The notes under the pieces are model-generated. The model had not been told where the DNA came from. It ran no database searches and saw only the letters and a program-made list of their open reading frames with translations. Positions 15,532-22,502 of a DNA stretch of 22,847 bases are shown here, in pieces; within the stretch, counting starts at the first letter, position 1; the number at the start of each line of letters is the position of its first letter. The stretch lies in contig JALSUN010000199.1 of assembly GCA_027061425.1 (NCBI GenBank), positions 1 to 22,847 on the forward strand, written 5' to 3'. The position numbers and the translations under genes are program-made. The DNA is from Helicobacteraceae bacterium (lineage in GTDB: Bacteria > Campylobacterota > Campylobacteria > Campylobacterales > Sulfurimonadaceae).

Positions 15532-16315
15532 TTGCGGTGTTTAAAAATGTATATAAGATGATAGAGGCGGCCACTGCAACATTGAAACTTTTAATATCTT
15601 CTTGCATCTCTATCTCAACAGCATCATCACAAGCATCAAGCACCTCTTGGGAGAGACCTTTACCTTCATGCCCCATTAATAGAACCCATTTAGAGGGTAC
15701 TTTTACTTTTGATAGCGCAATAGCATCGGGAGCAACTTCCGCACCATATATAGTATAGCCTGCCTTTTTCAACCATGCCAAAGTCTCAAAAATATCATCA
15801 TATTGATGGGTTTTAAGACGTGAAGCCAGACCCATAGAGACCCGTAATGCCCTGCGGTTAAAAGGGTGGGGACCTTGTTTTGGAAGTAAGTATGAGTTGA
15901 CACCAAGTGCTGCAGCACTGCGTGCGATGGAGCCGATGTTCTCACTAGAGCTGATCTCATCAAGCATAATGATCTGGTTGCCCATCTCATGAAGGGGTGT
16001 CATCTCAGGACGAATCCCATGTAACATGCAGTTGTGGTGGATCTTATGTCCGACGATGCTCTCAAGCTCCTTTTTGGTCGCAACATAACAGATAATGCGC
16101 TCTTCTCTGTTAAGAATGAGCTCTTGATACTGTTCATAATACTCTGCGGTGGCGAGGATACTAACAACCTTGACATCACTTTGTAGCAGAAGGTTGACCA
16201 CTTTAGGCGAGTCAGCGATGAAACTGTTGTCCTCTCTAAAGGCACGGTCTCTAAGCTCTCTATAGATGGCCAGTTGTGGTGTAGAAAAGTCGAGGACTTT
16301 TTGAAGTGTTAACAC
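15524..16315 (-). CDS. TrmH/SpoU-family RNA 2'-O-methyltransferase
   Basis: A 263-aa cytoplasmic SPOUT methyltransferase. The N-terminal part (1-100) is a SpoU substrate-binding-like domain. The C-terminal knot domain carries the three family motifs: SSENIGSIARSAAALG (motif 1, with the catalytic N and R), LLMGHEGKGL (motif 2) and MQEDIKSFNVAVAASIILY (motif 3). Members methylate the ribose of tRNA or 23S rRNA; the exact site cannot be read here. The start is GTG 16315, overlapping the stop of the upstream membrane-protein gene by one base, so translation is coupled. The length fits the family (about 250-270 aa). Confidence 0.9.
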   Translation of the reverse strand: MLTLQKVLDFSTPQLAIYRELRDRAFREDNSFIADSPKVVNLLLQSDVKVVSILATAEYYEQYQELILNREERIICYVATKKELESIVGHKIHHNCMLHGIRPEMTPLHEMGNQIIMLDEISSSENIGSIARSAAALGVNSYLLPKQGPHPFNRRALRVSMGLASRLKTHQYDDIFETLAWLKKAGYTIYGAEVAPDAIALSKVKVPSKWVLLMGHEGKGLSQEVLDACDDAVEIEMQEDIKSFNVAVAASIILYTFLNTATT

Positions 16316-16623
16316 TACTTTTTATCACCAAAACAGTAGGTGCGGTAGAGAAACCATGCCGCTATGGCAGCATTGGTGTAGGCATACTCTTGCTGGGCTT
16401 TGGGGATGGAGTTGTTGCGCATATAAGAGCGTATGATACCCGTGACAAGATAACTCAGCAACAAAGTGGCTATCGCATAAAAGTAGTCCACCCACAACGC
16501 AACTAAAACCGTCAAAATAAGGGGCATAAAGGTGAGTTTAAAGGCAACGATCTTTACAAGCCATTGACAACGGGTACTTGTGAAGCTGGGAGTAGGTTCT
16601 ATCTCGGGGATAAAGTCATTCAT
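16315..16623 (-). CDS. Small two-helix membrane protein
   Basis: A 102-aa protein of unknown family. After a hydrophilic N-terminus (1-20) it has two membrane helices about 27-45 and 48-65, then a basic segment (SYMRNNSIPKAQ) and an aromatic stretch YTNAAIAAWFLYRTYCF. It is the upstream partner of the TrmH/SpoU gene in a one-base overlap. The ATG at 16623 has no ribosome binding site, and a perfect TATAAT lies only seven bases before it, so the message may be leaderless. No function is assigned. Confidence 0.72.
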   Translation of the reverse strand: MNDFIPEIEPTPSFTSTRCQWLVKIVAFKLTFMPLILTVLVALWVDYFYAIATLLLSYLVTGIIRSYMRNNSIPKAQQEYAYTNAAIAAWFLYRTYCFGDKK

Positions 16624-16629
16624 GCGGGT

Positions 16630-16635
16630 ATTATA
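16630..16635 (-). promoter_or_regulatory. -10 box placing the start of transcription at the ATG
   Basis: The minus strand reads TAACTATAATACCCGCATG: TATAAT, then six bases, then the ATG at 16623. The DNA before it is T-rich with the periodic pattern of Campylobacterota sigma-70 promoters. Confidence 0.55.
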
Positions 16636-16706
16636 GTTAAAATGGATTAAAAATAGACAGTATAGAGTAGCTTGACGATAAAACTATATAAAAAGTAAAC
16701 TTAAGA

Positions 16707-16732
16707 CGTCAGGTTAACTTTTTCTCCTGACG
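16707..16732. promoter_or_regulatory. Perfect 7-bp hairpin in a divergent promoter region
   Basis: CGTCAGG (16707-16713) pairs with CCTGACG (16726-16732) around a 12-base AT-rich loop. It is about 55 bases before the 16788 gene and is not followed by a U-run, so it is more likely an operator or 5' UTR structure than a terminator. Confidence 0.35.
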
Positions 16733-16787
16733 GGTTTACTATGAAAGTAGTAGTAACCTTCTATCATTATTACACAAGGAGCAGTTT

Positions 16788-16988
16788 ATGAGCGAACCAA
16801 GATTAGAAGAGATTGGTGATTATGACCATTTAAGAGGTGAAAAAAAGCGGATCGTCTGGGCGGTTATCATTGCAGGGTTGATTATAGGCTCGATTTACGT
16901 AGTCGCAAGAGCATACTTCGTACCAACAGATACTATTCCTACGGGCGATGTGATTAAAACAGTCCCTTTAACAAAATCTGTTGAGTAG
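16788..16988 (+). CDS. Small single-pass membrane protein
   Basis: A 66-aa protein with an acidic N-terminus (MSEPRLEEIGDYDHLRG), a basic GEKKR cluster at about 17-21 that should stay in the cytoplasm, one membrane helix (22-43) and a periplasmic tail of about 20 residues with Thr and Pro. The family is not known to me. The ribosome binding site AAGGAG, six bases before the ATG, is excellent, and it lies 40 bases before the M48 protease gene on the same strand, so it may be an accessory subunit or regulator; this is position-based inference. Codon use matches the core genes. Confidence 0.72.
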   Translation: MSEPRLEEIGDYDHLRGEKKRIVWAVIIAGLIIGSIYVVARAYFVPTDTIPTGDVIKTVPLTKSVE

Positions 16989-16996
16989 TATTACGC

Positions 16997-17002
16997 TACA
17001 AT
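16997..17002 (+). promoter_or_regulatory. Possible -10 box before the M48 protease gene
   Basis: TACAAT, 27 bases before the ATG at 17029, in the 40-base gap after the small membrane protein gene. Confidence 0.35.
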
Positions 17003-17028
17003 AACGCAAAAAAAATCCAAGGGTCTTC

Positions 17029-18276
17029 ATGTTAACAGCAATCATTGCTATCTATACACTTTATGTCTTTATCAAAATCTATGTGAGTGTGATGCAGATA
17101 GGTTACATCAACCAAGCCAAACGTCAAAATGCAATTTTGATGAGTGCTGCTGAGTTTTTAAAAGCAGGGAATTACGCTGTAGCAAAAGAGAAGATGGCAA
17201 TGTTCTCTACGCTTTTAGACTTTATGGTCTTTTTAGTGTGGATGCGTTTTGGCATGAGATGGATAGAAGAGACCTTTATGGTGTATGATCCAGCACTCTC
17301 TACTGTGCTGGCGGTACTCACCTTTATCTTAATCAATGGTCTCATCACTTTGCCTGTCGAGTATTACGAGAAGTTTATACTCGATGAGAAGTTTGGCTTC
17401 AACCGCTCTAGTATGGCGCAGTATGTTAAAGACACACTGGTCTCTACTGGGTTGATCATAATCTTTGGTGCCTTGATCGTCTGGGGTATCTACTTTATTA
17501 TCGCCTCAACTACCTTATGGTGGCTCTGGAGTTTTGCCTTTATTTTTGGTGTTATTGTTCTTTTAAATATGTTCTTTCCAACCTTAAGAGCACTCTTTTT
17601 TGACAATCTGACACCATTAGAAGATGAAGAACTTAACCAGCAGATAACACGACTGATGGATGAGACCGGTTTTCAAAGTTCGGGAGTATTTATCTCAGAC
17701 GCATCCAAGCGTGATGCCCGTCTGAATGCTTATTTTGGTGGTTTGGGAAAGACGAAGCGTGTGGTCTTGTTTGATACCCTTTTAGAGAAGTTGACGCCCA
17801 ACGAGTTGTTAGCAGTTCTAGGACATGAACTTGGCCACTTCCAACATGGTGATATCTATAAAAACATCGCACTGATGGGTGGGATGCTTTTTGCTATGTT
17901 TGCACTGTTTGGAAACTTGCCAGACACGCTCTATATGGAGATGGGACTTCAAAAAAGTCCAGCGAACATGATAATCCTCTTCATGTTGGTGATGCCACTA
18001 CTAAGTTTTGTCATGATGCCTATTATGGGGATTGTCAGTCGCCATAATGAGTATGAAGCAGACAAGACAGGTGCAGAACTTGGTGGAAAGTTCTTTTTGA
18101 GTGAAGCCCTGAAAAAGTTGGTCAGTGAGAACAAGAGTTTTCCACTCTCTCACCCTTTTTACATCTTTTTCTACTACACCCATCCTCCTGTGATGGAGCG
18201 TCTGAAAGCCTTAGGATTTGACATGAATGCCAAAGGTGATGAGGCAGAAAAAGGAAGTTTCCCATCCATAGACTAA
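17029..18276 (+). CDS. M48 family zinc metalloprotease (Ste24/CAAX protease-like)
   Basis: A 415-aa inner-membrane protease. N-terminal helices (about 1-20, 60-80, 95-112, 140-162 and 168-190) precede the M48 catalytic domain. The zinc site is HELGH (266-270), with the third ligand Glu in NEYEADKTG (E343, D345). Further helices at about 288-300 and 320-340 follow the catalytic motif. The layout, with ASKRDARLNAYFGGLGKTKRVVLFDTLLE before the HELGH, is that of Ste24-type CAAX prenyl proteases. Bacteria lack classical prenylated substrates, so a role in membrane-protein quality control is likelier (inference). ATG 17029 has AAGGG five bases upstream. Its last bases overlap the reading frame of prmC. 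Confidence 0.9.
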   Translation: MLTAIIAIYTLYVFIKIYVSVMQIGYINQAKRQNAILMSAAEFLKAGNYAVAKEKMAMFSTLLDFMVFLVWMRFGMRWIEETFMVYDPALSTVLAVLTFILINGLITLPVEYYEKFILDEKFGFNRSSMAQYVKDTLVSTGLIIIFGALIVWGIYFIIASTTLWWLWSFAFIFGVIVLLNMFFPTLRALFFDNLTPLEDEELNQQITRLMDETGFQSSGVFISDASKRDARLNAYFGGLGKTKRVVLFDTLLEKLTPNELLAVLGHELGHFQHGDIYKNIALMGGMLFAMFALFGNLPDTLYMEMGLQKSPANMIILFMLVMPLLSFVMMPIMGIVSRHNEYEADKTGAELGGKFFLSEALKKLVSENKSFPLSHPFYIFFYYTHPPVMERLKALGFDMNAKGDEAEKGSFPSID

Positions 18277-19097
18277 CAGTTGAGGCTTGGTTAGGGCATA
18301 TTACTGAGGCCCTGCAGGGTGTCGTGGAGCGTCCAAGACGAGAGGCGCAACTTTTACTGATGGCCTATCTTAACAAGGATGAACTCTGGCTCATGTCTCA
18401 TGCATTGGACACGGTAGCAGATGCTGATGGTCTTAAAACTTGGGTAACAAGACGTCAAAAGAATGAGCCTTTAGAGTACATTACCAACAAGGTAAGCTTC
18501 TACTCTCAAGAGTTTTTCATAAAAGAGGGTGCGCTCATACCGCGACCTGAAACAGAACTCCTTATTGATGAGGTCTTAAAAAGGGTAGATGCTGAGAGTA
18601 CGCTGACCATTGTTGAGGTCGGTGTAGGTAGTGGTATTATCTCAATCCTTTTGGCACAGCATCTGCCCAAAGCGAAGATTATAGCGGTAGATATCAGTCA
18701 AGATGCACTTCAAGTAGCGCGTAGAAATATGGAGTTGTTTAGTTTAAGTGAACGCATAGCGTTAAGAGAGGGTAACCTGCTTGACACAGTGACGGAAAAG
18801 ATAGACCTTCTGGTCTCAAACCCTCCCTATATCGCGGATGATGAACCGTTAGAGAGTAACTTGGACTATGAGCCTGACTTGGCACTTTTTGGAGGCTCTA
18901 TCGGTGACGAGATCATCCAGAAACTGTTAGATGAGACCTCTTCTCGGGCCATTCCTATGTTCGCCTGTGAAATGGGGTATGACCAAAAAGAGAAGGTAGC
19001 GCGTTATCTTGACGGTGAGTACACATCATTAGAGTTTTACAAAGACCTTTCAGGACATGACCGTGGGTTTGTATTAACGTTAGAAAAAAATATATAA
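18264..19097 (+). CDS. prmC: Peptide chain release factor N5-glutamine methyltransferase (non-standard start)
   Basis: HemK/PrmC methylates the glutamine of the GGQ motif of release factors RF1/RF2 with SAM. The SAM domain has VEVGVGSGI, AVDISQDALQVA and the catalytic SNPPYIADDE. The N-terminal RF-binding helical domain includes ERPRREAQLLL and the IPRPETE box. The first ATG/GTG/TTG in frame is GTG 18324, which gives 257 aa but drops about 16 residues (TVEAWLGHITEALQGVV) that align well with the start of other PrmC proteins. The frame is open back to 18243. ATC at 18264 follows AAGGAAG (18251-18257) by six bases and would give 277 aa, the family length. If an ATG/GTG/TTG is required, the CDS is 18324-19097. 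It overlaps the M48 gene by 13 bases in this reading. Confidence 0.85.
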   Translation: MHRLTVEAWLGHITEALQGVVERPRREAQLLLMAYLNKDELWLMSHALDTVADADGLKTWVTRRQKNEPLEYITNKVSFYSQEFFIKEGALIPRPETELLIDEVLKRVDAESTLTIVEVGVGSGIISILLAQHLPKAKIIAVDISQDALQVARRNMELFSLSERIALREGNLLDTVTEKIDLLVSNPPYIADDEPLESNLDYEPDLALFGGSIGDEIIQKLLDETSSRAIPMFACEMGYDQKEKVARYLDGEYTSLEFYKDLSGHDRGFVLTLEKNI

Positions 19098-19107
19098 AAT
19101 ATAAGAT

Positions 19108-19129
19108 TCCTTCTCTTTCTGCAGAAGGA
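19108..19129. other. Hairpin in the short gap after prmC
   Basis: TCCTTCT (19108-19114) pairs with AGAAGGA (19123-19129) around an 8-base loop. An A-run rather than a U-run follows on the plus strand, so it is not a plus-strand intrinsic terminator; it may be an mRNA-stability structure just before the next ribosome binding site. Confidence 0.25.
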
Positions 19130-19145
19130 TAAAAAAGGAAAAAAC

Positions 19146-19628
19146 ATGACAGCAAAACAGTGGAGTATTTCACTTTATCTATTATTAACAGCGATGACAC
19201 TTGGTGCAGTAGTAGTGTTAGGCATTTTTGTAGCAGCGACCATATTTCACTCAAACAATTTTTTAGCAGGTACGATGCTAACACATTATGACCAAGGCCT
19301 CTTGATGACAGAAATCTTTAGACGTTTTAGTTACTTCCTTGGATTTTTTGCCATTGTGGTTTTTGCCTTTGAGGGCAACGAGTACAAAAGAGGGCGCCGT
19401 GACAACATTGCGATGATAGCTGCTTTTTTTATTATCGCAACTACTTTAATGTTCAGCGGTGTCTATACACCAGAAATTATGGCACTTCAAAAAGAGGGTG
19501 CTCAAGCTACTCAGAGTGACGCTTTTGCAGCCCTTCATATGGGAAGTGAGATAGACTTTAAAATCTTGGCAGTAGCTTTAGCGACCTTGTTTATAAGACG
19601 TATGCGTTTGATGTTTGTAAAAAAGTAG
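19146..19628 (+). CDS. Four-helix membrane protein, DUF4149-like
   Basis: A 160-aa integral membrane protein with helices at about 8-36, 58-76, 88-108 and 133-151. The first helix pattern (LYLLLTAMTLGAVVVLGIFVA followed by ATIF) and the loop FLAGTMLTHYDQG look like the DUF4149/TMEM205 group, whose function is unknown. That match is from memory of the pattern and is uncertain. ATG 19146 has AAGGA seven bases upstream. It lies 48 bases after prmC, probably in the same transcript, and is convergent with the accessory minus-strand gene. It is the last gene with core-like codon use before the AT-rich right end. Confidence 0.75.
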   Translation: MTAKQWSISLYLLLTAMTLGAVVVLGIFVAATIFHSNNFLAGTMLTHYDQGLLMTEIFRRFSYFLGFFAIVVFAFEGNEYKRGRRDNIAMIAAFFIIATTLMFSGVYTPEIMALQKEGAQATQSDAFAALHMGSEIDFKILAVALATLFIRRMRLMFVKK

Positions 19629-19658
19629 GGAGTATTATAGCTTTTTTCCTCATACTTA

Positions 19659-20558
19659 TTACCAACATTCTTTAATGTCGTAACTTTGATAGTCACCTTT
19701 GTTGTCATCATATTTGAGACACTCTGCTGAGATGAGTTTCATATGGTTGTTTTTAACTTTATATGCTTCACTAGTTATAGTTCGACCTGCTTGGGAAGAG
19801 TTAGTGGACGTAATAGTTTTTGAAGCGTGATCAAATTCTAAACTCACACCACTTATATCACTTAGAAAATACTTTTTTGTTACTGGATTATATAAAAAAT
19901 ACAACGAAGAAGTATTAGGTCCAGCATAACTTGCCTCAAATAAAGAAAAATCTTGGTATCCATCAAAGTTAAAATCACCGAGTTCAATACTTATAAAATC
20001 CATTGGTTGTGCTGCTACATTAAAGCTTTGAAACAGTTTATTGCTTTTTTTAGAATAGATATTCACTTTTGTTACTGAAGGATAGTATGATTTATTGGGA
20101 TTGCTTAGAACTACCTTGAAATAATATTTTTTAAGGGAATGTGCTTGCATGAGTTCAACTTCATTTGTGCCAAAATCGGAATACAATGAAATACCTTTCA
20201 CTCTGTTTAATTTAATAGCTATTTTTTTAGAGTGTTTCTTATCTATCCAAAAGCCATTTATACTTTTTTTCTCTTTATTATAGTTGTGAAATTTAAGAGT
20301 AGCTTTTAAATTGTTTTTGCTATCTTTTTCATAACAGCTTAGTATATTATTTTTATATTCACCCGAGAGAATGATGGGTGTATTATACTTGGTGTAAACA
20401 TAAAAAGCATCTATGTCCTGAGTATCTGTAGATGGAGCATCAATGAAAAATTTTATCGGGGTGTTCCCAAGACTCCCTTTATATATAAGAATTTCAGCAT
20501 TAAGAGAAGAGAAGATTGCTGCGACTAATAAAATCAATAAAGTTGTTAGATATTTGAT
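19659..20558 (-). CDS. Exported protein with a D-x-N-x-D-G-x-x-D loop (XAC2610-like?), non-standard start
   Basis: A secreted or periplasmic protein of 299 aa if read from 20558. The N-terminus IKYLTTLLILLVAAIFSSLN, then AE, is a textbook signal peptide, but its first codon is ATC (20556-20558) with AAAGGA six bases before it. The first ATG/GTG/TTG is TTG at 20537, with no ribosome binding site, which removes the positive end of the signal. The mature part is Asn-, Lys- and Ser-rich with beta pattern. Around residue 195-203 lies DFNFDGYQD, a calcium-loop-like motif seen in FG-GAP and XAC2610-related proteins (family link tentative). Two C-terminal cysteines are present (ECLKYDD, KECW). AT-rich and unlike the core genes in composition; divergent from another exported protein with the same kind of loop. 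Function unknown. Confidence 0.7.
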   Translation of the reverse strand: MKYLTTLLILLVAAIFSSLNAEILIYKGSLGNTPIKFFIDAPSTDTQDIDAFYVYTKYNTPIILSGEYKNNILSCYEKDSKNNLKATLKFHNYNKEKKSINGFWIDKKHSKKIAIKLNRVKGISLYSDFGTNEVELMQAHSLKKYYFKVVLSNPNKSYYPSVTKVNIYSKKSNKLFQSFNVAAQPMDFISIELGDFNFDGYQDFSLFEASYAGPNTSSLYFLYNPVTKKYFLSDISGVSLEFDHASKTITSTNSSQAGRTITSEAYKVKNNHMKLISAECLKYDDNKGDYQSYDIKECW

Positions 20559-20653
20559 ATAAAATCCTTTAAAAACACAGATAACGTTTGTTTTAACAAT
20601 ATACTTTTACAACTTATAATTGCCTAAAATCTAGGATAAGAAGTTGGCTTGAT

Positions 20654-20670
20654 TCATCTCCTAAAGATGA
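20654..20670. promoter_or_regulatory. Hairpin next to a candidate promoter of the TPR gene
   Basis: TCATCT (20654-20659) and AGATGA (20665-20670) form a perfect 6-bp stem with a 5-base loop. TACAAT (20671-20676), a candidate -10 box for the TPR gene, follows immediately, so the dyad would overlap the promoter spacer. Confidence 0.35.
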
Positions 20671-20724
20671 TACAATTATGTAAATTTTTTGTGGAGTAAG
20701 AGGTTAAAAAGGAGATATTCAATT

Positions 20725-21666
20725 GTGAATCAGCTTGTGAAAATAAAAAATAGTCTTTTGATCTTAATGCTGGTTTTTAGCACTGCCTATGCAGAAAAAA
20801 ATATTCAAATTGAGAATTTTGAAAAAAATGAAGATTATTTAGTACGTGATATTGATATCAATAAAGATGGAGTCTTAGATAAAGTTATTAGTAGTGAAAA
20901 ATATAAAGGAGATGAACTCTATCTCTTTTTACATAATAATGGAAAATATACGTTTGTCTTAAAAAGTATTAATTTTACAGAAGATGGTGGTAATGTCATA
21001 GATGATATAAAAGCTTTAAATGATGCAAATAATGTTTTTACAATAGATACATTTTTTCCTGATAGAGGCTCTTATGAAATAAGGTATTTTATCTCTTTTA
21101 AAGATAGCAAATGGTTCTTGACAAAAACAGAATACAAAACAAGTTCATGGCAAAATGACTACACTAAAAGTTATATATGTGATGTTCAGCAAAATATTGA
21201 TTTGAATGAACTAGGTAGTGATAATTGGTTTGATAAAATAAACCATATTCCACCAGAAGATAAAAGAGATGATATGTGTAATATCAACTTTTATATGGAA
21301 AACACCCTAGAAGAGTTTATTAAAAGGTTTAAGAGTGATAACCAGAGCATAGTTAAAGGAATTAATCGCTATGTAGCTCTCATTGGAAAATTCCCTCTAT
21401 CTCTAAAGACCCTCCTAACCTACAACAACATAGCCTACTACCTCCAAAAAACCGGCGCCAACAAAGAATCGATCTACCTCTTAGAAAAAATCCTAAAAAA
21501 ATACCCAAACCGAACGGTAGCTTACTACAACATAGGTGATGCCTACTGGGAACTAGGAGACAAAGAAAAAGCTAAACAAGCTTATAGCACCTACATCAAA
21601 CAGATGAAAGCTAAAGGGAAAGAGAAAAGAATCCCCAGAACTCTCATTAAAAGAGTGCAAGAGTGA
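20725..21666 (+). CDS. Exported TPR protein with a D-x-N-x-D-G-x-x-D loop (mosaic gene)
   Basis: A 313-aa protein. Signal peptide 1-23 (basic VKIK, then NSLLILMLVFSTAYA, cut before EKNIQ). An N-terminal beta domain carries DINKDGVLD (44-52). A central domain of about 55-220 with several Trp and Cys follows. The C-terminal module of about 90 residues has two TPR helix pairs (NNIAYYLQKTGANKESIYLL and AYYNIGDAYWELGDKEKAKQ) and a basic end. GTG 20725 is chosen for AAGGAG ten bases upstream; an ATT at 20722 is closer to ideal spacing. Similar TPR tails occur in proteins often found near polymorphic toxins or as their immunity partners (from memory, not proved here). Codon use changes sharply at about 21391. 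Function unknown. Confidence 0.75.
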   Translation: MNQLVKIKNSLLILMLVFSTAYAEKNIQIENFEKNEDYLVRDIDINKDGVLDKVISSEKYKGDELYLFLHNNGKYTFVLKSINFTEDGGNVIDDIKALNDANNVFTIDTFFPDRGSYEIRYFISFKDSKWFLTKTEYKTSSWQNDYTKSYICDVQQNIDLNELGSDNWFDKINHIPPEDKRDDMCNINFYMENTLEEFIKRFKSDNQSIVKGINRYVALIGKFPLSLKTLLTYNNIAYYLQKTGANKESIYLLEKILKKYPNRTVAYYNIGDAYWELGDKEKAKQAYSTYIKQMKAKGKEKRIPRTLIKRVQE

Positions 21667-21667
21667 T

Positions 21668-21772
21668 GTGTCCATCCTAAATTCTTCCCTCCACCTAAAC
21701 ATAGATGTACAAGAGGGCTTGGATGGTAGTTATGATGGAAAAGTGATTCATGCACAGGGGTGTATGTGTTAG
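21668..21772 (+). pseudogene. Possible C-terminal gene remnant
   Basis: An open frame starting at a GTG with no ribosome binding site reads SILNSSLHLNIDVQEGLDGS, then YDGKVIHAQGCMC, and stops at 21770-21772. It has a beta-strand look and Cys at the end, between two secreted-protein genes. It could be the tail of a lost gene or chance; nothing identifies it. Confidence 0.2.
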
Positions 21773-21806
21773 TTGAAAGTTAAAATTGAAAAAGAAGATA
21801 CAGAAA

Positions 21807-22319
21807 ATGACTATGTCAAACTTTAGAAGATTATTATTTGTTTTTGTAGTGATTACTTCCATATTACATGCTGGTGAAGTTAAAGAAAAGTGCTTCTACA
21901 ATGTATTATGGGATAAAACAAATCTATCTATTCATAACCATGTTATTGCATCGGTAGTAAGTGTAAATTTAAAATATATAAAAAGAGATGATACGATACA
22001 ACGTATATTAAAAATAAGTACCCAATTTGCAGATTATAACTTTCATTATTTTTCAAAAAACGACAAATTTACATTATACATTTATGAAAAATATGATTAT
22101 GGACGAAGTCGGATGGATGGTACATATAAAGAAGGTAGATATACTTCTAAAAAAATTGAAGAAGTTCTAGCTTTGCAAAACTTAGCTATTAGTATTAAAG
22201 AATCTAATATTGAAATAAAGCCATTGGAAATGAATAGACTAAACGAACTCATAAATGATGTAGATATTTTAAATAGGTACCTTAATACCAATAAACATAG
22301 TTCATGTGACGATTGGTGA
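21807..22319 (+). CDS. Hypothetical exported protein
   Basis: A 170-aa protein with a signal peptide (basic FRR, then LLFVFVVITSILHA, cut before GEVKE). The mature part of about 150 residues is Lys-, Asn- and Tyr-rich with beta-strand pattern and a lone Cys near each end (EKCFYN and HSSCDDW), which could be disulfide-bonded. No known family recognised. The start is uncertain: ATG 21807 and ATG 21813 are both possible and a TTG at 21786 would add seven residues; none has a strong ribosome binding site. AT-rich like its neighbours. Its place after a TPR-tailed secreted protein could mean a functional pair, but no partner can be shown. Confidence 0.65.
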   Translation: MTMSNFRRLLFVFVVITSILHAGEVKEKCFYNVLWDKTNLSIHNHVIASVVSVNLKYIKRDDTIQRILKISTQFADYNFHYFSKNDKFTLYIYEKYDYGRSRMDGTYKEGRYTSKKIEEVLALQNLAISIKESNIEIKPLEMNRLNELINDVDILNRYLNTNKHSSCDDW

Positions 22320-22491
22320 TTACGAATAGGTGACAGATGATGAATCCTTCCACTGCTTTCAAAAAATTGGTGTCTTGACTAAGGAGTGTTTTGTAATACT
22401 TTGCGGATGAATACAAATATGATAAATAAGATGCTTCGGTGGTCATTTGAGAGCGAGGACTAGAAGCGTCAAAATAGATGGAAGGATTCAT
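22282..22491 (-). CDS. Small open frame in an inverted-repeat cassette (PIN-like N-terminus?)
   Basis: A 69-aa frame whose ATG (22491) overlaps the stop of the upstream 49-aa gene (TGATG), with AAAGG nine bases before it. The start MNPSIYFDAS resembles the first strand of PIN-domain nucleases (I-Y-x-D-x-S), but what follows does not look like a PIN domain. The frame runs right through the inverted repeats at 22338-22352 and 22479-22493, so it may be carried by a repeat rather than being a gene. A decayed toxin of a toxin-antitoxin pair is the alternative. Confidence 0.25.
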   Translation of the reverse strand: MNPSIYFDASSPRSQMTTEASYLSYLYSSAKYYKTLLSQDTNFLKAVEGFIICHLFVITNRHMNYVYWY

Positions 22492-22502
22492 CACCTGGTA
22501 CC
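22329..22502. repeat. Inverted-repeat cassette (174 bp)
   Basis: TGATGAATCCTTCCA at 22338-22352 has an exact inverted copy at 22479-22493 (15 of 15). The match extends outward with four mismatches to 24 bases (22329-22352 against 22479-22502), where the plus copy reads GGTGACAGATGAT and the minus copy GGTACCAGGTGAT. The 126-base centre has no clear gene. The size and ends are MITE-like or REPIN-like. Confidence 0.6.

Noticed and set aside
22337..22378. Short plus-strand frame MMNPSTAFKKLVS at the left repeat arm
   Set aside because: Only 13 codons with no ribosome binding site; the ATG belongs to the repeat sequence.
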